63,642 nt of DNA, taken from the NCBI GenBank assembly GCA_017634275.1, contig JAGBNQ010000062.1, positions 1 through 63,642 of the forward strand, read 5' to 3'. Each line of letters begins with the position of its first letter. Position 1 is the first letter of the stretch. Below are positions 7,233 to 14,319 of the stretch, piece by piece. The translations under genes were made by a program, and so were the position numbers. This DNA is from Ruminococcus sp. Lineage in GTDB: Bacteria; Bacillota; Clostridia; Oscillospirales; Ruminococcaceae. Below the pieces are notes generated by a model that made no database searches, was not told the origin of the DNA, and saw nothing but the letters and a program-made list of their open reading frames with translations.

Positions 7233-7598
7233 TTACTTTTTTCTGAATCTTGCGAGTTCCTGCACAACGCTGTCGCCTAATTCATACTCCTGGCCGTTTT
7301 TTTCTACGTTGACGGTACGAATACATCCGCACTTTTTGCACTTCCAGGTTCTTACCCTGTATATCGCATAGCTCCATTCCGTGTGAGATTCATATTCGTC
7401 CAGTATCTCCCTGTCATCATGTGTGCATTTCCCGCCACACTGCGAGCCGCCCGAAACCGCTGAGAGCAGCTCGTCATCAAGCTCCAGATCATTGTCGGCA
7501 ATAAAAGCGTTTAGCTCGTCTGTGGTTTTTATATCCTTTGCCTTTTCCTGCAATTCGGGTGATAAATCCTTAATGTACTTTTCAAATTTTTCGTTCAT
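7233..7598 (-). CDS. Leader-peptide family protein, possibly shortened by a stop codon
   Basis: 121 residues, leader ending AVSGG (ELDDELLSAVSGG). The 70-residue core has CGGKC and CKKCGC, then a charged tail ending ELARFRKK. Past its TAA (7233-7235) the same frame stays open for 30 more codons to a second TAA near 7143. This part includes SFQLSAEYERYKKIM, which resembles the EYNS tail of the long-core members. Either the stop is a recent nonsense change or a short form was selected. Confidence 0.77.
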   Translation of the reverse strand: MNEKFEKYIKDLSPELQEKAKDIKTTDELNAFIADNDLELDDELLSAVSGGSQCGGKCTHDDREILDEYESHTEWSYAIYRVRTWKCKKCGCIRTVNVEKNGQEYELGDSVVQELARFRKK

Positions 7599-7621
7599 AG
7601 TATTTTCCTCCTTTTATGTTA

Positions 7622-7966
7622 TCAGCATTTATTTATTTTGCCGCTTGCAGCCTTGAACCATAAGCCGTTGTTGAATGACGAACATTTCGTATTGTCGCAA
7701 TACATTCTATCGCCCTGATGAAATGTAGTATCCCAGTAGCGGAGCCAGTTTGAGCATTCGGGGCATCTGTACGGCATGGGAGCGCCCTTTTCGTATGCAT
7801 CACCGCAGCTGCACCCTCCCGATACCATTTCAAGCGCTTCCTCGGGCAGCTCTATCTCGTTGTCTGCCAAAAAAGCATTTAATTCCTCTTTTGTCTTGCA
7901 TTCCCTTGCCTTTTCCTGCAATTCGGGTGATAAATCCTTAATGTACTTTTCAAATTTTTCGTTCAT
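7622..7966 (-). CDS. Leader-peptide family protein, CPxC / YCxxxxC core
   Basis: 114 residues, leader ending MVSGG. The 63-residue core starts CSCGDAYEKG; knuckles are CPECSNWLRYWD (C68, C71) and YCDNTKCSSFNNGLW (C90, C95), with a final Cys at the C-terminus. It is the closest relative of the core at 4138-4506 (same SS-(F/Y)-NNGLW). Confidence 0.8.
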   Translation of the reverse strand: MNEKFEKYIKDLSPELQEKARECKTKEELNAFLADNEIELPEEALEMVSGGCSCGDAYEKGAPMPYRCPECSNWLRYWDTTFHQGDRMYCDNTKCSSFNNGLWFKAASGKINKC

Positions 7967-8003
7967 AGTATTTTCCTCCTTGTTATAATATGAAATATGT
8001 GTA

Positions 8004-8387
8004 TCAGAATCTTTCTACCTTATTAACTGCCGGGCTGAATGTCGTATGAGACGGCACATCAGAACGGAAACAGACACTCGCGTATGATTTGCAATAGATA
8101 TTGCCGCAATACATTCTTATGTATTGTTTTCCTTCATGTACCATATCCCAGTAGTAAAGCGTGCTGCCGCAGTCAAGGCACTTTGCGCCAACTACTTCAT
8201 CATGCTTGTCATATACATGAGATGAAAACGAGCAGCCGCCGGAAACCATTTCAAGTGCGTCCTCGGGCAGCTCTATCTCGTTCTCCGCTATAAAAGCATC
8301 AAGCTCCTCTTTTGTTTTGCACTCCCTTGCCTTTTCCTGCAATTCGGGGTCTAAATTCTCTATGTACTTTTCAAATTTTTCGTTCAT
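8004..8387 (-). CDS. Leader-peptide family protein, CPxC-like / YCxxxxC core
   Basis: 127 residues, leader ending MVSGG, 76-residue core. Knuckles CLDCGSTLYYWD and YCGNIYCKSY plus an extra Cys. The start codon overlaps the stop of the upstream gene as ATGA (8384-8387), so translation is probably coupled. Confidence 0.8.
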   Translation of the reverse strand: MNEKFEKYIENLDPELQEKARECKTKEELDAFIAENEIELPEDALEMVSGGCSFSSHVYDKHDEVVGAKCLDCGSTLYYWDMVHEGKQYIRMYCGNIYCKSYASVCFRSDVPSHTTFSPAVNKVERF

Positions 8388-8719
8388 AGCCGCGCCCTTC
8401 TGAAGTTATTTTTATTTGTATCCTTCGCCGGTTTCACGTCCTCTATCGGATCAAAGTCCAGGCAGCAGTTGCAGCAATGCAGCTCGCCGCTTGCATACTG
8501 CATGGAAAGGTAGCTGCCGCAGTTGGGGCATGGGGGCTTTTCGTGTATCTGCCCGTCGCACTGCGCACCGCCCGAGACCGCCTCAAGCTTATCCTCGGGT
8601 ATCTCAATATCGTTGTCGGCAAATAACTCGCTCAGCTCCTCAAAGTCTTTGCATTTTTCCGCCTTTTCCTTAAGCTCGTGCGGAAGGTCTTTTATTAATT
8701 TATCTAAGCTTTCATACAT
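8384..8719 (-). CDS. First gene of the array, divergent leader, zinc-ribbon-like core
   Basis: 111 residues. The leader (MYESLDKLIKDLPHELKEKA ... KLEAVSGG) is the most divergent but is still 51 long. The 60-residue core begins AQCDGQIHEK and has CPNCG and a C-rich second knuckle (LHCCNCCLDFD). A basic tail ends NNFRRARL. It is the promoter-proximal gene, about 30 nt after the start expected from P3, and overlaps the next gene by 4 bp. Confidence 0.78.
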   Translation of the reverse strand: MYESLDKLIKDLPHELKEKAEKCKDFEELSELFADNDIEIPEDKLEAVSGGAQCDGQIHEKPPCPNCGSYLSMQYASGELHCCNCCLDFDPIEDVKPAKDTNKNNFRRARL

Positions 8720-8755
8720 GATATATTCCTCCTTTTATGTTTTTTTTACAGCTAC

Positions 8756-8793
8756 ATTATAACACATTCCCTGTAACAAATCCGCAACAAATC
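8756..8793 (-). promoter_or_regulatory. Array promoter P3 with two 11-bp direct repeats
   Basis: On the minus strand GATTTGTTGCG (8783-8793) and GATTTGTTACA (8772-8782), 10 bp, then TATAAT (8756-8761). It lies directly upstream of the first array gene. Repeat spacing equals one helical turn and the repeats replace the -35 box, as expected for activator-dependent transcription. Confidence 0.78.
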
Positions 8794-8891
8794 AGCGCTT
8801 TTTTGTCCGTTGTTTTTCACAAATAAATTTGTGCAATCTTTATAAAATAACGTTTTCGTTAGCACTTATCTGTAAGCTGACGCAAAAAAAT

Positions 8892-9093
8892 CCCCTTAAC
8901 GCTAAAGGCAACACCGCACAAAGACCGCCTGAGAGCTTTGCGGCACATCTACTTGCAGATTTTCCGTCATATCACCCAAATTCACCTTGAAATACGTTAG
9001 TATTCCTGCGGTAAATTTGGGCAATCTGACGAAAAATCTGACTGCGTATCTGTACCACAATCTTTGTGCGGTGTTGCCTTAAGCGAAAAGGGG
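8892..9093. mobile_element. MITE-like imperfect inverted repeat (about 200 bp)
   Basis: The ends are inverted copies: CCCCTT-AA-CGCT-A-AAGGCAACACC on the left and its complement on the right, both continuing into GCACAAAG. Inner parts also pair (CAGATTTTCCGTCA with CAGATTTTTCGTCA, and CACCCAAATTCACC with its counterpart). There is no open reading frame. A fragment of the same end (AAGGCAACACCGCACAA) occurs at 14170. It lies between the kinase-like gene and the array promoter and could also act as a terminator. No target-site duplication was identified. Confidence 0.6.
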
Positions 9094-9116
9094 AGAAAAA
9101 TATATGTGTATCACTA

Positions 9117-9875
9117 TTACGAATAATCTACAACATCTATCCAGCGCATAAGCAGGTCATGCTCCTCGGGCTTGTTCTTTATAAGCTGCGCTGCAGCAAC
9201 TATCGGCAGCCACTGCTGAACGTACATTTTTGATGTGCCGCTCTTAAGGCAGTACTTGTCGAGGTACTTGTCAGCTATCTCGGGGTGGTGCAGGCACAGG
9301 AGCATATAAGTCCTCGCAACATCGGCGGAGGCGTTGCCCTGCCTTGCATTTGACCAGTTGATGACATATGTGCCGTCATCGTTGAAGATGATGTTTTTCG
9401 GCTCAAAGCTGCCGTGGCAGAGCTTTATGTGCTTAGGCATAGAATCAAGGCGCGTGAGCAGCTCGTATTTCTTTATCTCATCTATCTGCCCTATGCTCTT
9501 TATCTGCCTTGCCATTTTATCCTTAAGCTTTGATAAAAGCGGCATGAACTGCGCGTGTATCTCCATCTGAATGTCGATCATTCTGTCGATGTACATTTCT
9601 GTTTTGTCGGGGTTCTCTTCCATAAGCTGCTTTAAGGTCTTGCCCTTTATCCAGTCATGCGAGATAGCCCACTTGCCGTCAACAACACCTACCTCGTGAA
9701 GTGTCGGCACCTTTATATTGGTATTAACCATAGTAGTCTCACACCTTGCGTGGGTGAGTGCGGCGTAAAGGCATTTTTCCTTGTACTCGGGCTTTTTGTA
9801 AACTCTTATCGACCTGTCATCGTCCTCATATACATCATAGATATCGCCTTCGGCTATAAATTTTTTAAGCTCCAT
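9117..9875 (-). CDS. Aminoglycoside phosphotransferase-fold protein
   Basis: 252 residues, start at 9875 after AGGAG. It contains the APH-fold catalytic loop as LCHGSFEPKNIIFNDDG (HGDxxxxN-type with Ser in place of Asp) followed by YVINWSNARQGNASADVART, where the usual IDWE metal-binding Asp is Asn. Both canonical acidic residues of the APH family are therefore replaced, so catalytic activity is uncertain. An N-terminal nucleotide-lobe-like region precedes it. It has its own promoter and reads toward the leader-peptide array, separated by the inverted repeat. The substrate is unknown. Confidence 0.75.
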   Translation of the reverse strand: MELKKFIAEGDIYDVYEDDDRSIRVYKKPEYKEKCLYAALTHARCETTMVNTNIKVPTLHEVGVVDGKWAISHDWIKGKTLKQLMEENPDKTEMYIDRMIDIQMEIHAQFMPLLSKLKDKMARQIKSIGQIDEIKKYELLTRLDSMPKHIKLCHGSFEPKNIIFNDDGTYVINWSNARQGNASADVARTYMLLCLHHPEIADKYLDKYCLKSGTSKMYVQQWLPIVAAAQLIKNKPEEHDLLMRWIDVVDYS

Positions 9876-9953
9876 ATTAATTCTCCTATCTGTTTTGATT
9901 TTTAGACAGCTGTCAAAATTCACAAAATAACTTCCGCCGCCTTTGATATCAAT

Positions 9954-9982
9954 ATTATACTACGGGATATACGAATTGTCAA
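9954..9982 (-). promoter_or_regulatory. Promoter of the phosphotransferase-fold gene
   Basis: Minus strand TTGACA (9977-9982), 17-bp spacer, TATAAT (9954-9959). It is a perfect consensus match 80 bp upstream of the start. Confidence 0.8.
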
Positions 9983-10206
9983 GCATTTTTCGTTATTTTC
10001 ACCAACGTTTAATATTTGTTAAGAATTTAAGCTCCATTAATTAATATTTGGCGGCCTGATTTATGTATTTGTTATATATCACGCTGATTTTATGTGTGGA
10101 TTTTGCACAAAATAAAAAGTTTACAAAATATTATTCAGGGTTCATTATTTGTGTATTATCAATAACTGCGGCTGAAAAAACAATAAAAATATGTCGGAAA
10201 ATTCGA

Positions 10207-10235
10207 TTGACAAAAAAATAACGATTTGATATAAT
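10207..10235 (+). promoter_or_regulatory. Promoter of adhE
   Basis: TTGACA (10207-10212), 17-bp spacer, TATAAT (10230-10235). The rest of the 420-bp divergent intergenic region (9876-10295) is AT-rich and shows no further gene. Confidence 0.8.
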
Positions 10236-10295
10236 GTAGTTATAGTGATAGTATATATGGGCATACCTCAAAAAAATAAAACGGAGGGTACGTTT

Positions 10296-12902
10296 ATGGT
10301 TAAAATAGTTGATACAGTAGAGGCTCTCGAAGAAAAGATAAAAGAAGTCAAGGCCGCGCAGGCTGTCTTTGCAGAGTATTCTCAGGAGCAGGTCGATAAG
10401 ATATTCCGTGCGGCGGCGCTTGCTGCAAACAAGGCAAGGGTCAGCCTTGCAAAGCTTGCCGTTGAGGAAACGGGAATGGGCGTTGTTGAGGATAAGGTGA
10501 TAAAAAACAACTACGCTGCCGAGTATATCTATAACGCTTACAAAAATACAAAGACCTGCGGTATAGTTGAGGAGGATAAGGCTTACGGCACAAAGAAGAT
10601 ACTTGAACCTATAGGCCTTATAGCTGCGGTAATTCCTACCACCAACCCTACCTCGACCGCGATATTCAAGGCGATGATAGCATTAAAGACGAGAAACGGC
10701 ATAATCTTCTCGCCCCACCCGAGGGCTAAGAAAAGCACTATCGAGGCCGCAAGGATAGTTTTAGAGGCGGCTGTTGAGGCAGGCGCTCCCGAAAACATCA
10801 TCGGCTGGATAGATGTTCCGTCGCTTGACCTTACAAACACAATTATGAAAGAGGCTGACATTATCCTCGCAACGGGCGGCCCGGGAATGGTAAAGGCTGC
10901 GTATTCAAGCGGCAAGCCTGCCCTCGGTGTAGGTGCAGGAAATACCCCTGCGGTAATTGACAAGAGTGCTGATATCTTAGTGGCGGTAAACTCCATTATC
11001 CACTCAAAGACCTTTGATAACGGCATGATATGCGCGTCCGAGCAGTCTGTCATAGTTGACAAGAGCATATACAGCGAGGTCAAGAAGGAATTCAAGGCAA
11101 GGGGCTGCTATTTCCTTAATAAAGAGGAAACAGAAAAGGTAAGAAAGACAATAATCATAAACGGCGCGCTCAATGCTAAGATAGTCGGCCAGTCGGCATT
11201 CAGGATAGCAGAGCTTGCTGACGTTAAAGTTCCCGAAAGCACTAAGATACTCATAGGCGAGGTAACAAGCGTTGATATCTCCGAGGAGTTTGCTCACGAA
11301 AAGCTTTCCCCCGTGCTTGCTATGTATAAGGCGAATAGCTTTGAGGACGCCTGCGAAAAGGCTGATAAGCTTATAAAGGACGGCGGCTACGGCCATACAG
11401 CATCTCTCTACGTTGACGAAACAACGGAAGATGAGAAGATAAATTATTTCGCACATAAAATGAAGACCTGCCGTATTCTGGTAAACACCCCCTCCTCGCA
11501 CGGCGGCATAGGTGATCTTTACAACTTCAAGCTCGCACCCTCGCTCACTCTGGGCTGCGGCTCGTGGGGCGGAAATTCCGTTTCGGAAAATGTTGGGGTC
11601 AAGCACCTGCTCAATATCAAGACAGTTGCCGAGAGGAGAGAGAATATGCTTTGGTTCAGATCGCCTGATAAGGTCTATTTCAAAAAGGGCTGCCTGCCTG
11701 TTGCTCTTGATGAGCTTAAAAATGTTATGGGCAAAAAGCGTGCCTTTATCGTGACGGATAACTTCCTTTACAAAAACGGCTTTACTAAGCCCGTTACCGA
11801 TAAGCTCGATGAGCTGGGAATTATCCACGAAACATTCTTTGACGTTGAGCCCGACCCGTCATTAAAATGTGCCGAAGAGGGTGCAAAGGCTATAAGAGCA
11901 TTTGAGCCTGATACGATAATCGCTATCGGCGGCGGCTCGGCTATGGACGCCGCAAAGATAATGTGGGTCCTCTACGAGCACCCCGAGGCTGACTTCCTTG
12001 ATATGGCTATGCGCTTTATCGACATAAGAAAGAGGGTCTACACATTCCCGAAAATGGGCGAGAAGGCTTACTTTGTCTGCGTTCCTACCTCTTCGGGCAC
12101 AGGCTCTGAGGTAACGCCCTTTGCAGTCATCACAGATGAAAAGACAGGTCATAAATACCCCCTTGCAGACTATGCTCTTATGCCTAACATGGCTATAGTT
12201 GATACTGATATGATGATGAGCGCGCCAAAGGGGCTCACCGCTGCATCAGGCCTTGACTGCATGGTGCATGATCTGGAGGCTTATGCATCTGTTATGGCTA
12301 CCGACTTTACAGACGGCATCGCTCTTCGCAGCTTAAAGCTTACCTTTGATAACCTCCCCGAGTGCGTTGAAAACGGTCAGACGGCTGTAAGGGCAAGGGA
12401 GAATATGGCGCACGCCGCAACAATGGCAGGTATGGCATTTGCAAACGCATTCTTAGGTATCGGCCACTCGCTTGCACATAAACTCGGCGCTTACCACCAC
12501 CTGCCGCACGGAATATGCTGCGCGCTCGTAATTACCAATGTCATGAAATTCAACGCCTCCGAAGCGCCGCGCAAAATGGGAACATTCTCACAGTATGCTT
12601 ATCCTCATACGCTCGAGCGCTACTGCGAGGTCGCTAATTACTTAGGTATCTTCGGCAAGGATAATAAGGACACCTTCAAAAAGCTCTTAGCTAAGATAGA
12701 GGAGCTAAAAGAGCGCTGCGGCTGCAAGAAAACTATTGCAGACTACGGTATCAGCGAGGAGGATTTCTTGGCTACCCTTGATAAGATGAGCGAGGACGCA
12801 TTCGACGACCAATGCACGGGCGCAAACCCACGCTACCCCCTCATCAGCGAGCTTAAGGATATCTACATGGCTTGCTACTACGGCACGGAATATAACGGAT
12901 AA
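10296..12902 (+). CDS. adhE: Bifunctional acetaldehyde-CoA / alcohol dehydrogenase
   Basis: 868 residues, the usual AdhE length. Start at 10296 (MVKIVDTVEALEEKIKEVKA) fits GGAGG just upstream. The N-terminal half is an aldehyde dehydrogenase domain with the catalytic region FDNGMICASEQSV; the C-terminal half is an iron-dependent alcohol dehydrogenase with GGGSAMDAAK and metal ligands in GIGHSLAHKLGAYHHLPHG. It reduces acetyl-CoA to ethanol with NADH during fermentation. It has its own promoter and terminator and is monocistronic. Confidence 0.97.
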   Translation: MVKIVDTVEALEEKIKEVKAAQAVFAEYSQEQVDKIFRAAALAANKARVSLAKLAVEETGMGVVEDKVIKNNYAAEYIYNAYKNTKTCGIVEEDKAYGTKKILEPIGLIAAVIPTTNPTSTAIFKAMIALKTRNGIIFSPHPRAKKSTIEAARIVLEAAVEAGAPENIIGWIDVPSLDLTNTIMKEADIILATGGPGMVKAAYSSGKPALGVGAGNTPAVIDKSADILVAVNSIIHSKTFDNGMICASEQSVIVDKSIYSEVKKEFKARGCYFLNKEETEKVRKTIIINGALNAKIVGQSAFRIAELADVKVPESTKILIGEVTSVDISEEFAHEKLSPVLAMYKANSFEDACEKADKLIKDGGYGHTASLYVDETTEDEKINYFAHKMKTCRILVNTPSSHGGIGDLYNFKLAPSLTLGCGSWGGNSVSENVGVKHLLNIKTVAERRENMLWFRSPDKVYFKKGCLPVALDELKNVMGKKRAFIVTDNFLYKNGFTKPVTDKLDELGIIHETFFDVEPDPSLKCAEEGAKAIRAFEPDTIIAIGGGSAMDAAKIMWVLYEHPEADFLDMAMRFIDIRKRVYTFPKMGEKAYFVCVPTSSGTGSEVTPFAVITDEKTGHKYPLADYALMPNMAIVDTDMMMSAPKGLTAASGLDCMVHDLEAYASVMATDFTDGIALRSLKLTFDNLPECVENGQTAVRARENMAHAATMAGMAFANAFLGIGHSLAHKLGAYHHLPHGICCALVITNVMKFNASEAPRKMGTFSQYAYPHTLERYCEVANYLGIFGKDNKDTFKKLLAKIEELKERCGCKKTIADYGISEEDFLATLDKMSEDAFDDQCTGANPRYPLISELKDIYMACYYGTEYNG

Positions 12903-12911
12903 ATTTACAAA

Positions 12912-12940
12912 ACACTCGTCTTTACGACGGGTGTTTTTTA
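12912..12940 (+). terminator. Terminator of adhE
   Basis: Hairpin ACACTCGTC-TTTAC-GACGGGTGT followed by a run of T. AT-only repeats (TAATTAATAA) follow to about 12966. Confidence 0.85.
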
Positions 12941-13016
12941 ATTAATAATTAATAATTAATAATTACGGTGTCCGCCGAAAGCGGAATGGTTTGAATTGTT
13001 TCATATGGCATTTTTG

Positions 13017-13045
13017 TTGACAATCCTTAACGCTTGTGATATAAT
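13017..13045 (+). promoter_or_regulatory. Promoter of SGNH hydrolase gene
   Basis: TTGACA (13017-13022), 17-bp spacer, TATAAT (13040-13045), 37 bp before the start codon. Confidence 0.8.
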
Positions 13046-13081
13046 GACTTTACTATATTTTTGATAACGAGGTGTATATTT

Positions 13082-14167
13082 ATGGCAGAATTTGCAGTAA
13101 AGGGAAACAACAGCCGTTTCAAGGCTTTTTTTGATAAAGCGAAAAGGGGAGAGGCGCTCAACGTTGCATTTTTGGGCGGCTCTATCACTATGGGCTGTCA
13201 CGCGACGACGGAAGAAAACAGATATGTCAACCGCATTTTTTCACACATTCAGTCTAAGTTCCCGAAATCTAAAATGACACTAATAAACGGCGGCATAGGT
13301 GCAACCACTTCGCAGTTCGGTGCGGCGCGTATCAATGATGATATTTTGAAATATGACCCCGACCTTGTTTTCATCGAGTTTTCCGTAAATGATGATAACA
13401 ACATCAAGGCCTTTCAGGAAACCTATGAAAGCTGTATCAGGCGAATCCTTAAGTTTAAGACTGCGCCTGCCTGCCTTGTTATAAATAACCTTTTCTATGA
13501 CACGGGCTTTAACGCGCAGGAAATACATAACGAGGCGGCGGCCTTTTACGGCGTTCCTGCGGTAAGCGTGCGCGATTATGACTGGCCGAGGCTGCAAAGC
13601 GGCGAGCTTAAGCGCGATGACCTCACCGCCGACGGCCTGCACCCAAACGATAAAGGCATGGAAATAATCGCAATGCTTGTAAATAATGCGATAGATGAGA
13701 TGATAGACGAGCCTGCCGACAAGCCTATTGCTATACCCGAAAAGCCGCTTACCAAAGCTCGCTATGAAACCGCCGCGCGCTTTGATAACAGAAACCTCAC
13801 TCCCACTCTTTCGGGCTTTTGTGAGGATAAAGAGCCGCAGCGCGATATCACCGATGTTTTCAAAAACGGCTATATCGCAGAAAAAAGCGGCGCTTATTTC
13901 AAGATGGAAACCAATGCGCGAATTATCTGCATTCAGTGGCGCAGAACGATAAACCGCCCTGCCCCTATCGCCAAAGTCGTCATTGACGGCGACGAGAGCA
14001 AGGCCGTGATTTTAGACGCCAATTTCGAGGAGGATTGGGGCGACCTGCTTGCCCTGACTACCGTTTTTGAGTCGGACGTTACAGCAAACCACACGGTAGA
14101 GCTTACCGTCACCGAGCAGCCTGATAACAACGTGCCTTTCTATCTTGTTTCGGTAATTACAGCTTAA
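13082..14167 (+). CDS. SGNH/GDSL-family hydrolase (probable carbohydrate esterase)
   Basis: 361 residues; start chosen at 13082 (MAEFAVKGNNSRF) with GAGG upstream. The SGNH blocks are visible: LGGSITMG with the nucleophile Ser, NGGIGATTS (Gly block), FIEFSVNDD (Asn block) and DGLHPNDKG with the Asp-x-x-His pair. The C-terminal third is an extra beta-rich domain. There is no signal peptide, so it acts in the cytoplasm, probably removing acyl groups from imported sugars. Neighbours are a GH2 glycosidase and a second esterase. The exact substrate is unknown. Confidence 0.85.
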   Translation: MAEFAVKGNNSRFKAFFDKAKRGEALNVAFLGGSITMGCHATTEENRYVNRIFSHIQSKFPKSKMTLINGGIGATTSQFGAARINDDILKYDPDLVFIEFSVNDDNNIKAFQETYESCIRRILKFKTAPACLVINNLFYDTGFNAQEIHNEAAAFYGVPAVSVRDYDWPRLQSGELKRDDLTADGLHPNDKGMEIIAMLVNNAIDEMIDEPADKPIAIPEKPLTKARYETAARFDNRNLTPTLSGFCEDKEPQRDITDVFKNGYIAEKSGAYFKMETNARIICIQWRRTINRPAPIAKVVIDGDESKAVILDANFEEDWGDLLALTTVFESDVTANHTVELTVTEQPDNNVPFYLVSVITA

Positions 14168-14169
14168 TT

Positions 14170-14186
14170 AAGGCAACACCGCACAA
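14170..14186 (+). repeat. Fragment of the MITE-like repeat end
   Basis: AAGGCAACACCGCACAA matches the end of the 8892-9093 element; what follows does not. It suggests a remnant or a family of related elements. Confidence 0.5.
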
Positions 14187-14243
14187 TTAAGGTGCGCGCA
14201 GATTTAAAAAGCGGCTTTGCCGTAGATTAGCAATTAACAATTA

Positions 14244-14277
14244 GACCCCGAAGGTAATTCCCTCGGGGTCATTTTTT
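14244..14277. terminator. Bidirectional terminator
   Basis: GACCCCGA-AGGTAATTCC-CTCGGGGTC hairpin followed by T on the plus strand. It serves the SGNH hydrolase and perhaps the convergent GH2 gene. Confidence 0.8.
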
Positions 14278-14319
14278 TGATTATTCAATTGCTGATTGCC
14301 GCAGGCGGCTTGTGCATTA

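Larger units (their letters stand above)
1..8719 (-). other. Tandem array of double-glycine leader / variable-core small protein genes
   Basis: At least 22 paralogous genes lie head to tail on the minus strand: one cut by the left edge, 20 intact and one frameshifted. Every complete member starts with a 51-residue segment without a single insertion or deletion, typified by MNEKFEKYIKDLSPELQEKA, then a (K/E)T-x-EEL-(N/D)-(A/E)F block, then ELPEEALE-x-V-(S/A)-GG. Such a leader with a terminal GG resembles Nif11-like and bacteriocin-type leaders that C39 peptidase-exporters cut after GG; that comparison is from memory of the families. The cores after GG differ in length (21-92 residues) and sequence. 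The leader-coding DNA is nearly identical between copies, which favours recombination. Nearly all starts have AGGAGG 7-12 bp upstream. No maturation enzyme is visible here. Confidence 0.85.

Noticed and set aside
1-8719. Regularly repeated DNA units as a possible CRISPR array
   Set aside because: The repeat is about 150 bp, protein-coding, with ribosome sites and variable spacing of 260-450 bp; no cas genes are present.
466-8762. Plus-strand frames through the array with a repeated Ser/Phe-rich sequence
   Set aside because: They are the exact complements of the conserved leader-coding DNA, lack ribosome sites and overlap convincing minus-strand genes.
9117-9875. Phosphotransferase-fold gene as an antibiotic resistance gene or lanthipeptide kinase
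   Set aside because: The catalytic residues are not canonical and it is not fused to a cyclase or lyase; no resistance role can be supported.
11004-11828. Long minus-strand frame inside adhE
   Set aside because: Shadow of a well-conserved coding gene; no ribosome site or family match.
12940-12966. AT-only tandem repeat as a replication or attachment site
   Set aside because: Short TAATTAATAA repeats after a terminator with no associated boxes or integrase; ordinary low complexity.
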